NCBI GenBank assembly: GCA_964570935.1
Contig: CAZMZP010000016.1
Location: 1 to 9,553 of the forward strand
Direction: 5' to 3'
DNA: 9,553 bases
Source of the DNA: JAFGJU01 sp964570935
GTDB taxonomy: Bacteria; Eisenbacteria; RBG-16-71-46; JAFGJU01
Shown here: positions 1-6,322 of the stretch, piece after piece
How the letters are laid out: each line of letters starts with the position of its first letter
Position numbering within the stretch: position 1 is the first letter of the stretch
Made by a program: the position numbers and the translations under genes
Notes under the pieces: model-generated
Seen by the model: only the letters and a program-made list of their open reading frames with translations
Told to the model about the DNA's origin: nothing
The model's database searches: none

Positions 1-1131
1 TTGCGCAGTTGTCGGATCCTGAGTAACAAGTCCGGCGGCATAGTTGCTTTGCATGGTGGAGTGATCAGTCTATATGACGCGATGGTCTGCGGAAACGGTG
101 GTGATGGGGTTTTTCTGGAGCAGTACGGGTTCGGCGCGTCACAAAGCAAGATCGTAGGCAATACAGGTAACGGGGTATCCTCCTACGATGGCGGTATCAG
201 GTGCGAAGACAGCGAGATTAACAGCAACGCCGGGACAGGGATGTCGAAGACCACAGGCGATCTGTTTGTCTCAGGCACGAGTGTCTGTCGAAACGGCGGA
301 GACGGCATTCGATTTCAGGATTGCGGAGGCACGGTAGAGAAGTGTGTGATCTCTGGTAACTCGGGACATGGTATTGTTGGGGGCCCCTGCTTCGGCAAGA
401 CTTACATTACAGGCTGCTCGATCTCCGACAATGGAGTGTCCGGATTCCAAAGCGACCGCTCCTATCCCGTGGCAACTGCTTCGATATTCCGGGGTAATGG
501 TTCTCATGGCATCTACTGCTCCGAGTGCACCACTGTCTGGGTCAAGTACTGCGACTTTTGGGAGAATACTCTAGGGGGCATTTACGCACGTCATTTGCCT
601 CGAGATCTAGGTTTGGTGGACAGTGTGAATGTCAACGGCGATTCCTGTGATGCGTTCTCCAACATCTTCATGAATCCTGTGTTTGTGAACCCGTCGACTG
701 GGGATTATCATCTTCTCGGAACCTCACCCTGCATTGATGCCGGCGATCCGTCGCTGCCCTCTGACCCAGACTCGACAGTGGCCGACATGGGAGCCCTGCC
801 GTTCGACCAGATGTTCACTGATGTGGATGATAGGGGCTCCGGCACCACAAGAGCCAGGACCGACCTCCTGTCGGTTTCCCCGAACCCATTTAATCCCTTG
901 GTCCAGGTCCGTTATCAGATTCACGCCGCTGGTCCAGTGGCGCTGAGGGTGTTCGATGTTGCGGGGCAGGTCGTACGGACCCTGGTCGACGAGTTGCAGG
1001 GAGTGGGAGAGCACAGAGTCGTATGGGACGGAAGGTCGCAACGTGGTGAACTTGCCCCTTCGGGAGTCTACCTACTGCGCCTTGAGGCCGGTGACTTCGT
1101 GGCCACGCGGAAGACGGTGCTGCTGCGGTGA
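1..1131 (+). CDS. Secreted right-handed beta-helix protein with C-terminal sorting domain (5' partial)
   Basis: The frame is already open at the first base and no signal peptide is present, so this is the 3' part of a longer gene; the TTG at position 1 is probably not the start. About residues 1-215 are short repeats of the 'GNxGxGI' kind (for example GNGGDGV, GNTGNGV, RNGGDGI, GNSGHGI, GNGSHGI). This pattern is characteristic of right-handed parallel beta-helix (pectate-lyase-like) folds. Residues 230-268 contain a 'NPVFVNPSTGDYHL ... SPCIDAGDP ... ADMGALPFDQ' block (SPCIDAGDP at 242-250), which usually follows such helices in secreted proteins. Residues about 290-376 form a FlgD-Ig-like / type IX-style sorting domain: PNPFNP at 294-299, VFDVAGQVVRTL, VVWDGRSQRG, SGVYLLRL, KTVLLR end. 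It is probably exported and surface-attached or released. The substrate is unknown; helices of this type can be polysaccharide-active or purely adhesive, and I see no catalytic motif. Confidence 0.85.
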   Translation: MRSCRILSNKSGGIVALHGGVISLYDAMVCGNGGDGVFLEQYGFGASQSKIVGNTGNGVSSYDGGIRCEDSEINSNAGTGMSKTTGDLFVSGTSVCRNGGDGIRFQDCGGTVEKCVISGNSGHGIVGGPCFGKTYITGCSISDNGVSGFQSDRSYPVATASIFRGNGSHGIYCSECTTVWVKYCDFWENTLGGIYARHLPRDLGLVDSVNVNGDSCDAFSNIFMNPVFVNPSTGDYHLLGTSPCIDAGDPSLPSDPDSTVADMGALPFDQMFTDVDDRGSGTTRARTDLLSVSPNPFNPLVQVRYQIHAAGPVALRVFDVAGQVVRTLVDELQGVGEHRVVWDGRSQRGELAPSGVYLLRLEAGDFVATRKTVLLR

Positions 1132-1186
1132 CTGCTCGCTTCGCGGCTGTGAACGCGGTGCACAGTGGCGGCAAGGCCGCACACAG

Positions 1187-1206
1187 ACGGGTACGGTCAT
1201 ACCCGT
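1187..1206 (+). other. Hairpin downstream of the beta-helix gene
   Basis: Perfect 7-bp inverted repeat, ACGGGTA / TACCCGT, with the 6-nt loop CGGTCA, 55 nt after the stop codon at 1131. It is in the right place for a transcript end, but no T-run follows, so it is not a classical intrinsic terminator. It could be a 3' stabilising hairpin. Confidence 0.35.
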
Positions 1207-1313
1207 GCGCTTGTCCTGAAGCTGGATACGCTCCTGTTCGCTGCTAGGCGACAGCACCATAACCCGCAAGGCCGGGGCCGCTAGAGCCGTGCCCCACACC
1301 TAGGAGGGCTTTC

Positions 1314-1493
1314 ATGGGCGACGTAGCTGGTATGTTATTCTGGCTCATATTGGGTGCGACAACCGGGTGCTTCTGTGCGTGGCTGGCCCGCGAGAGGGGC
1401 CGGAATCCGGGGGGCTGGTTTGTCTTGGGCTTCTTTTTCAGCTTTGTCGCCCTGTTGACACTGATAGGAGCGCCCGACCGCCATGCATCCTGA
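1314..1493 (+). CDS. Small hydrophobic membrane protein, 59 aa
   Basis: ATG at 1314 is preceded by a strong Shine-Dalgarno sequence (AGGAGG, 1302-1307, 6-nt spacing), and the frame runs 59 codons to TGA at 1491-1493. The protein has two hydrophobic stretches: residues about 5-24 (MLFWLILGATTGCFCAWL region) and about 35-52 (WFVLGFFFSFVALLTLIG). They are joined by a short basic loop, ARERGRNPGG, so a two-helix hairpin in the inner membrane is likely. The loop-plus-second-helix pattern 'ARERGRNPGGWFVLGFFF' resembles small uncharacterised membrane proteins with a 'KGRN..GWFxLGLxFG' motif that occur widely in bacteria. No function is known to me. It stands alone between two secreted-protein genes. 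I am confident it is translated because of the ribosome binding site and the coherent topology. Confidence 0.7.
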   Translation: MGDVAGMLFWLILGATTGCFCAWLARERGRNPGGWFVLGFFFSFVALLTLIGAPDRHAS

Positions 1494-1662
1494 GCTGCAT
1501 TGGCTAGAGTCCATATCGCGCTGCTTCCCTCCGTGATGGGGCTGGCCAGGTGCTGGCCCTTCTGCCATGCCGGAGGTCGGAGTCGTCAACGTACCGACAC
1601 TGAGGACACTCCCCAAGTAAGCGGATTTCCCGTTCCCCCAATCCCGACTACCCACAGCTCGC

Positions 1663-1691
1663 TTGACAAAGCCCGCGGTATAAGGTATTAT
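1663..1691 (+). promoter_or_regulatory. Sigma70-type promoter of the endonuclease gene
   Basis: TTGACA (1663-1668) and TATTAT (1686-1691) are separated by exactly 17 nt. This is a near-consensus housekeeping promoter inside an AT-rich island of an otherwise GC-rich intergenic region. Transcription would start near 1698 and give a leader of about 80 nt before the ATG at 1777. Confidence 0.75.
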
Positions 1692-1701
1692 TTACCTTAT
1701 A
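1679..1701. promoter_or_regulatory. Perfect 9-bp inverted repeat over the -10: putative operator
   Basis: The arms TATAAGGTA (1679-1687) and TACCTTATA (1693-1701) are exact reverse complements around the 5-nt centre TTATT. The repeat covers the whole -10 box (1686-1691) and the expected start site. The arm centres are 14 bp apart, which suits a dimeric helix-turn-helix regulator. The position implies repression by blocking RNA polymerase. I cannot assign the sequence to a known regulator family, and no regulator gene is in the window. An RNA hairpin is less likely because much of the repeat lies upstream of the expected transcription start. Confidence 0.55.
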
Positions 1702-1776
1702 GATACGTTCGAGTTTCTCCGGTTGAGGCGGACTGTACAACACATCCCTGGTGAGCTTACAAACAATGAGGCTGGA

Positions 1777-4527
1777 ATGAAGGCATCCGTGGTTCTCCTG
1801 CTCGCTGTCGCCCTGACGGTTCCAGGTTTAGCACCCTCCCCTGCCGCGGCGGACGTTCTCATCTCAGAGCTGTGCGATCCCCATCTCAACTATCTCACGG
1901 ACAGGTTCCTCGAGATTTACAACTCGGGTACTGCCGCCGTTGACCTTACTGGCTGGTCGCTGGTGGCGATGGGTAACGGCGTGGAAGAATTCACGTGGCA
2001 GCTCTCCGGGCAAATCGACCCGGGTGAGGCCCTCGTAGCGGGTGACCTGGTCACGGTCACGGTGTTTCAGGTGGACTTTCCGAGCGATGCGTGGTCCGCG
2101 AACAACGGAAACTGGAACGGAAAGGTCGGCGACGGGGCCAAGTTGCTCAATGCCGGCAGCGCCATCATCGACTACGTGGTTGTCACGGGGACCGCGTTTG
2201 AGAACGCCGACTACGTGCGAAAGCCCGATGTCCGCTCACCCAGCACGGTCTACGTCCCTTCCGAATGGACCTCCACGCCTGTCGAGCTCGCTACGGCCGC
2301 GAGCCCGGGTGTTCACAGTGTGACCCCACCTCCAGCGGGGCCCTCCATTTCGAATTTCATCACAGACCCCGTTTCTCCTTTGGCGGGCCTCGAGGTGAAC
2401 GTCCAGGCTGACGTCATTGACACCACGGCAACCATCACGTCTGTCTCGCTCTTCTGGGGCACGACCGGCTCTTCACTCCCCAACGAGATAGCCATGTCGC
2501 TGTACGCGGGAGACACCTACACGACGAACGCGGCCATAACGTCCCAGTCCGAAGGCGCGACCGTGTACTACCGGGTCCAGGCGAGCAGTGACGCGCCGGC
2601 CGTGAGTCTGTCCGAGCTGCAGAGCTACGCGTTGCCGTTCGACCTCACCATTCATGAAATCCAAGGAGAGTCAGCCAGTTCTCCTTACGACAGCTCTCAG
2701 GTCCTGACACGCGGGATCGTGACGGCGCAGTACGGTTCCTATTTCGTGATACAGGACGGCGGCGGACCCTGGAACGGCATGTGGGCGCGGGGCGCGGTGG
2801 TGCCGCCGCTCAACGACTCCGTGACCGTGCGGGGTCGGGTCACGGAGAGCGACGGCTCGGGGTACGCGGGCAACACGCTCCTCGCGGACGCAGTGCTGGT
2901 GGAGAGCTCGCCGGCAGGAGCCCCGCCCGCCGCGGCCGTGGTCTCGACGGCGGCGGCCTGTTCGGAAGCGTACGAAGGCGTGCTCGTCCAGGTCGGCGCC
3001 GTGTGCACGAATCCAGAACTCGGATACGGCGAGTGGGAAGTGAACGACGGAAGCGGCCCGGGCCGCGTGGATGACCTGTCATACAACGCCTCTCCCACGC
3101 TCGGCTCGACGTACACCGTGGTCGGGCCGGTAGCGTACATCAGCGGCTATTTCAAGATAGAGCCGAGGGACGCGAACGACGTCCTGTGGACCGGCGACGA
3201 ATCGGCTCCGGTCATTCTTGCCGTCTGGGCGACGAGCGACACGACCATCCTCGTGACACTTTCCGAAGCAGTGGAGCAGACCAGCGCGGAGACGGCCGCT
3301 AATTATACGGTCAACGCCATCGCCATCATCGACGCGGAACTCGTAGTCGGTCATCCCGAGCGGGTCACCCTGACGGTGCCGCCCTTGTCGGCCGGCGATC
3401 ACACTCTGAACATGGACGGAGTCGCCGACCTGTGGGCAAATGTAATGGTCGACGTCAGTGCCGTGTTCGTCTTCATCGACAACGACATTCCCGCAGGATA
3501 TTACGTCACCGCGGAGAACCTCATCGGACAGCAACTGAAGTCGGCACTGCACCAGATAGTCATGAACCATACCGTGTGCAGTTACGATTACGCGTGGACG
3601 GCCTTCTACACGACTGACGACAAGCTAAACGGGAAGGTGTGGGACATTTACTCGGACGTCCCCGGCGGGACTCCGCCGTACGAGTACACGTTCGGCGTCG
3701 ACCAGGGAGGCACGGGGGGCGCGGAGGGAACGGGATACAACCGCGAGCATTCGTGGCCGAAGAGCTGGTTTGGAGGCGAAGTGTCGCCGATGTACTCGGA
3801 CCTCTTTGCCCTGTACCCTACAGACACGCACGTCAACGGCAGCCGGGGCAACTACGCCTACGGGGAAGTTTCAGTGCCGGAATGGACGTCTCTCAACGGC
3901 AGCATGAGGGGGCCCAACTCCTGGCCCGGCTACACCGGGATCGTTTTTGAGCCGATCGACGACTTCAAGGGCGACCTGGCGCGCACGTACTTCTACATGA
4001 CGGCGCGTTACTACACCGAGGACGCCGGATGGCCGGGCGGGCCGATGACTGCCGGCGCGGAGCTCCTGCCCTGGGCGGCCGAGATGCTCCTCACCTGGCA
4101 CGTAGAGGACCCGGTCAGTCCGAAGGAGCTCGACAGAAACAGCGCCATCTACGCCCTGCAGCACAACCGCAATCCGTTCATCGACCGTCCCGAGTTCGCC
4201 GCCCGGATGTTTGCCACGACCGGAGTGGAAGAGACACCGGACGTGCCCGTCGCTGCCGGACTGGGTCCGATTTATCCCAACCCCTTCAATCCCCTGACCT
4301 CGATCTGGTTTTCCACTGCGATTCCCGGGTGGGTGGAGTTGCGAGTGTACGATGTAACGGGGCGACCCGTGAGGACGCTCGCAGAGGGAGCGAGGGCGGT
4401 CGGGCGTTATGATGTGACATGGGACGGACGCGACGACACCGGTGTGTCTGTTGCATCTGGTGTGTACATGTGCACGCTGGCTGCGCCGGGCTGCGTCGAG
4501 ACCAAGAAGGTAGTCCTCTTGAAGTGA
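1777..4527 (+). CDS. Secreted multidomain endonuclease I with sorting domain
   Basis: Predicted secreted nuclease of the EndA/Vvn endonuclease I family, which cuts DNA and RNA non-specifically using a His and a metal ion. I chose ATG 1777 (916 aa) over an in-frame start 18 codons upstream. GAGG at 1768-1771 sits 5 nt ahead of it, and it opens a clean signal peptide: MKAS, a hydrophobic core, then cleavage after AAA at about residue 25. Domains in order: lamin-tail domain (about 26-165, 'ISELCDP ... FLEIYNSG ... DLTGWSL'); Ig/fibronectin-like region (about 189-285); OB-fold-like nuclease accessory domain (about 289-470, 'TIHEIQGES ... GIVTA'); Ig-like region (about 475-565); endonuclease I (about 570-811); sorting domain (about 829-916, PNPFNP at 834-839). 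The nuclease core has NREHSWPKSW at 655-664 with candidate catalytic His658, then 'DLFALYPTDTHVNGSRGNY', 'FKGDLARTYFYM' and NRNPFID at 797-803. The protein is far longer than the nuclease-only family members (about 230 aa). Likely roles are nutrient or phosphate scavenging from extracellular DNA, or biofilm turnover. It has its own promoter and putative operator. Confidence 0.9.
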   Translation: MKASVVLLLAVALTVPGLAPSPAAADVLISELCDPHLNYLTDRFLEIYNSGTAAVDLTGWSLVAMGNGVEEFTWQLSGQIDPGEALVAGDLVTVTVFQVDFPSDAWSANNGNWNGKVGDGAKLLNAGSAIIDYVVVTGTAFENADYVRKPDVRSPSTVYVPSEWTSTPVELATAASPGVHSVTPPPAGPSISNFITDPVSPLAGLEVNVQADVIDTTATITSVSLFWGTTGSSLPNEIAMSLYAGDTYTTNAAITSQSEGATVYYRVQASSDAPAVSLSELQSYALPFDLTIHEIQGESASSPYDSSQVLTRGIVTAQYGSYFVIQDGGGPWNGMWARGAVVPPLNDSVTVRGRVTESDGSGYAGNTLLADAVLVESSPAGAPPAAAVVSTAAACSEAYEGVLVQVGAVCTNPELGYGEWEVNDGSGPGRVDDLSYNASPTLGSTYTVVGPVAYISGYFKIEPRDANDVLWTGDESAPVILAVWATSDTTILVTLSEAVEQTSAETAANYTVNAIAIIDAELVVGHPERVTLTVPPLSAGDHTLNMDGVADLWANVMVDVSAVFVFIDNDIPAGYYVTAENLIGQQLKSALHQIVMNHTVCSYDYAWTAFYTTDDKLNGKVWDIYSDVPGGTPPYEYTFGVDQGGTGGAEGTGYNREHSWPKSWFGGEVSPMYSDLFALYPTDTHVNGSRGNYAYGEVSVPEWTSLNGSMRGPNSWPGYTGIVFEPIDDFKGDLARTYFYMTARYYTEDAGWPGGPMTAGAELLPWAAEMLLTWHVEDPVSPKELDRNSAIYALQHNRNPFIDRPEFAARMFATTGVEETPDVPVAAGLGPIYPNPFNPLTSIWFSTAIPGWVELRVYDVTGRPVRTLAEGARAVGRYDVTWDGRDDTGVSVASGVYMCTLAAPGCVETKKVVLLK

Positions 4528-4564
4528 CCCGACCGTCGTGTCCGGTAGGCTGCCACGCCGGAGG

Positions 4565-4604
4565 GCGGGGCCGAACCGATACGCCCCGCGGCGCCCGCGG
4601 CGCC
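4565..4604 (+). terminator. GC hairpins after the endonuclease gene (possible terminator)
   Basis: Two adjacent perfect hairpins: GCGGGGC (4565-4571) with GCCCCGC (4583-4589), and GGCGCC (4590-4595) with GGCGCC (4599-4604) around a CGC loop. They begin 37 nt after the stop codon and precede the next promoter. No T-tract follows, so they may act as a stability or Rho-associated 3' end rather than as a classical intrinsic terminator. Confidence 0.35.
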
Positions 4605-4643
4605 GGTCGTAACTGACTGTGCCGCCTTCGGCTCCCCCGTTCC

Positions 4644-4671
4644 TTGACAGCCCCTCCCCATCTGCTAGACT
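4644..4671 (+). promoter_or_regulatory. Extended -10 promoter for the sulfur-relay operon
   Basis: TTGACA (4644-4649), a 16-nt spacer, then TAGACT (4666-4671) preceded by TGC, which fits the extended -10 TGn motif. Transcription would start near 4678 and leave a leader of about 205 nt before the YHS gene at 4884. This is the only good promoter I see ahead of the four sulfur-related genes. Confidence 0.6.
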
Positions 4672-4738
4672 TAAGGAGTAGTTGTCCCCCGTCACGGTCT
4701 CACCAGGTCAGTTTTGCCTTGCACCGATTGAAGCTGCT

Positions 4739-4870
4739 GCAATAGTGTTCGCAGTTGAGCGAAAAGCACCGCGCGGCAATAGTGTTCTCGGCTGCGCCGA
4801 AAGCGCGGCGCGGCAGAGCGTTCGTGGCTCCACTCTAAGCGTAGCGCGGCAGTCGGTCGTCGAATCTCCC
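4739..4870 (+). repeat. Degenerate 37-bp tandem repeats in the 5' leader
   Basis: Units begin at 4739, 4776, 4813 and 4849 (periods 37, 37, 36); the fourth is partial. Units 1 and 2 share GCAATAGTGTTC exactly and match at 29 of 37 positions by my count. All three unit junctions keep the pattern AAGC-N3-GCGCGGCA. Several units contain an internal inverted repeat: TTCGC/GCGAA in unit 1 and TCGGC/GCCGA in unit 2. The units lie head to tail with no spacers. They would be transcribed as part of the operon leader. Confidence 0.6.
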
Positions 4871-4883
4871 GGGAGGTGTTCCC

Positions 4884-5057
4884 ATGGCCATAGACCCTGT
4901 CTGCGGAATGGAAGTAAAGGAAGGCGAAGCCAAGGCGACGAGTGAGTACGGCGGCAAGAAATACTATTTCTGTGCTGTCGCCTGCAAAGTCAAGTTCGAC
5001 AAGGACCCCGAGAAGTTCCTGAAGAAGATGAGGCCTGAGGAGGGCCGCGCAAGATGA
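4884..5057 (+). CDS. YHS-domain metal-binding protein, 57 aa
   Basis: ATG at 4884 follows GGGAGG (4871-4876) by 7 nt. The protein begins MAIDPVCGMEV and continues 'YGGKKYYFCAVACKVKFDKDPEKFL', which is a complete stand-alone YHS domain. Cys7, Cys30 and Cys34 are the candidate metal ligands. YHS domains bind soft metals such as copper and are often fused to, or found beside, heavy-metal P-type ATPases; single-domain forms may act as metal or thiol chaperones. It is cytoplasmic, with no signal peptide or membrane helix. Its TGA overlaps the ATG of the next gene (ATGA, 5054-5057), so the two are translationally coupled. Its place at the head of the IscS-like/DsrE2/TusA operon suggests a role in iron-sulfur or persulfide chemistry, or in sensing or delivering metal to it. 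That role is an inference. Confidence 0.85.
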   Translation: MAIDPVCGMEVKEGEAKATSEYGGKKYYFCAVACKVKFDKDPEKFLKKMRPEEGRAR

Positions 5058-6235
5058 ATCGCGTCTACTTTGACCACGCCGCGACGACTCAGACGGACGC
5101 CCGCGTGGTGGAGGCCATGCTTCCCTACCTGAGGGACGTATACGGCAACCCCTCGAGCGTTCACGACTTCGGGCAGGAGGCCCGCGCAGCAGTCGAGATT
5201 GCCAGGAAGAAGGTGGCCGATTTCATCGGGGCCAGACCCGAGGAGATCGTGTTCACCTCCAGCGGCACGGAGTCGTGCAACTTCGCGATAAAGGGACTTG
5301 CGGCCGCTGCCCAGAAGAAGGGCAGTCACATTGTGACGAGCAAGGTCGAACACCACGCGGTACTCCATTCCCTGAAGAAGCTGGAGAAACAGGGCTTCCA
5401 GGTGACGCAGGTGCCCGTGGACAAGTACGGCCTGGTGGACCCCGCCGAAGTGGCAAAGGCAATCCAGCCGGGCACCGTCATGATTTCGGTCATGCACGCC
5501 AACAACGAAGTCGGGACGATCCAGCCGATCGAAGAAATATCGAAGATCGCGAAGGAGAAGCAAGTCGTTTTCCACACCGACGCGGTCGCCACCGTCGGCC
5601 AGATTCCCGTGGACGTGAACAAGCTCGGCGTGGACATGCTGAGTCTGGCCGGCCACCAGTTCTACGGCCCGAAGGGAGTGGGCGCCCTCTACGTGCGGCG
5701 CGGCGTCAGGATCACGCCGTTCATTGACGGCGGCATCCAGGAAGACGGGAAGCGCGCGGGAACCGAGAACGTGCCGGCGATTGTCGGGCTCGGCAGGGCG
5801 GTCGAGGTCGCGCAGGAGGAGATGGGACCCGCTGCCGAGAGGATGAAGCGACTTCGCGACACTATGGAAGCAGGCGTGGTGAAGAACGTCGAGCACGTCC
5901 GCGTGAACGGGCACCCCGAAAAGCGACTTCCCGGACACTTGAGCATCTGCGCGCAGTACGTCGAGGGTGAGTCGATGGTACTGTTCCTCAACATGGAGGG
6001 AATGGCTGCGTCGAGCGGCTCGACCTGCAGTTCGAAGGCCCTCAAGGCGTCTCACGTGCTCACGGCGATGGGGGTTCCGGCCGACGTGGCGCAGGGTTCT
6101 CTCCTCTTCACGCTGGGCAGGGAGAACACCGAAGAGGAAGTGAAGCATTTCCTGGAGACGTTTCCTCCAATAGTCAAGAGACTCCGCGAAATGAGTCCGC
6201 TGTACGCGGACATGATGAAGAAGAAGCAGGGGTAG
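5054..6235 (+). CDS. IscS/NifS-family protein lacking the PLP lysine (393 aa)
   Basis: Full-length cysteine-desulfurase fold, similar in length to E. coli IscS (404 aa), with GAGGAGGG (5037-5044) 9 nt before the ATG. Family landmarks are present: YFDHAATT at the N-terminus, NPSSVH, TSSGTES, MHANNEVG, YGPKGVGALYVRR and ASSGSTCSS. Retained residues include His100 (PLP-stacking position), Asp176 (pyridine-nitrogen position) and the mobile-loop cysteine Cys325. Other key residues are changed. The lysine of the canonical SGHK motif is Gln202 (AGHQ, codon CAG 5657-5659) and the preceding Ser is Ala199. The Gln that contacts the PLP O3' is Ala179 (DAVATVGQ). The Arg of SxRFSLGR is Leu351 (SLLFTLGR). 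From memory, the Archaeoglobus fulgidus IscS shares the lysine loss, the DATASVGQ-type change and the TLLLTLGR-type change, and was reported to lack desulfurase activity while offering a cysteine ligand for Fe-S assembly. The likely role here is persulfide or cluster handling with DsrE2 and TusA, not PLP catalysis. An automatic label 'cysteine desulfurase' would probably mislead. Confidence 0.88.
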   Translation: MNRVYFDHAATTQTDARVVEAMLPYLRDVYGNPSSVHDFGQEARAAVEIARKKVADFIGARPEEIVFTSSGTESCNFAIKGLAAAAQKKGSHIVTSKVEHHAVLHSLKKLEKQGFQVTQVPVDKYGLVDPAEVAKAIQPGTVMISVMHANNEVGTIQPIEEISKIAKEKQVVFHTDAVATVGQIPVDVNKLGVDMLSLAGHQFYGPKGVGALYVRRGVRITPFIDGGIQEDGKRAGTENVPAIVGLGRAVEVAQEEMGPAAERMKRLRDTMEAGVVKNVEHVRVNGHPEKRLPGHLSICAQYVEGESMVLFLNMEGMAASSGSTCSSKALKASHVLTAMGVPADVAQGSLLFTLGRENTEEEVKHFLETFPPIVKRLREMSPLYADMMKKKQG

Positions 6236-6251
6236 GCGAGGTGCCGCGCGG

Positions 6252-6309
6252 AGACGCGCGCCCTGCCGCAGAGGCGCACACGGCGCCGGGGCCGCGCCCT
6301 GGCGCGTCT
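6252..6309 (+). other. Intergenic stem-loop between the IscS-like gene and dsrE2
   Basis: AGACGCGC (6252-6259) pairs perfectly with GCGCGTCT (6302-6309), enclosing a 42-nt GC-rich loop that could fold further. It fills the only sizeable gap inside the operon (87 nt) and ends just before the ribosome binding site of the next gene. It could tune expression of the distal genes through partial termination, RNA processing or RBS access. No T-run follows it. Confidence 0.35.
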
Positions 6310-6322
6310 TAAGGGTGGCGAC

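Larger units (their letters stand above)
4528..4883. other. 356-bp intergenic interval (hairpins, promoter, tandem repeats)
   Basis: No convincing gene lies here. The 5' third holds GC-rich hairpins that may end the endonuclease transcript. The middle holds a promoter for the downstream sulfur-relay operon. The 3' half is the predicted untranslated leader and contains degenerate 37-bp direct repeats. A TTG-initiated frame from 4682 to 4945 crosses the region, but it overlaps the YHS gene and has no recognisable features. Confidence 0.6.

Noticed and set aside
1240..1300. Possible riboswitch upstream of the small membrane protein (CGCAAGGCC, resembling part of a cyclic-di-GMP element)
   Set aside because: Only a short fragment resembles the motif, and I could not draw the paired helices or the other conserved segments.
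1500..1754. 84-codon + strand frame upstream of the endonuclease
   Set aside because: It runs through the promoter and operator and into the endonuclease leader, has no ribosome binding site, and shows no domain.
1723..1776. Upstream start for the endonuclease (18 extra codons)
   Set aside because: The added residues are polar and would bury the signal peptide. ATG 1777 has a GAGG at good spacing and begins a standard signal sequence.
3871..4695. 274-codon open frame on the - strand over the end of the endonuclease gene
   Set aside because: It lies opposite the conserved nuclease and sorting domains. Its composition is Arg/Gly/His-rich and domain-free.
4739..4870. CRISPR array
   Set aside because: The 37-bp units are contiguous, with no unique spacers between identical repeats, and they diverge internally. 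No cas gene is near.
4682..4945. TTG-initiated 87-codon frame after an AAGGAG in the operon leader
   Set aside because: The AAGGAG lies at or before the predicted transcription start. The frame crosses the tandem repeats and overlaps the YHS gene in another frame, and the product has no recognisable features.
5657..5659. Gln202 as a mere sequencing error of the PLP lysine codon (AAG to CAG)
   Set aside because: One base would explain this site alone. The independent changes at residues 179, 199 and 351 make a genuine divergent clade more likely.
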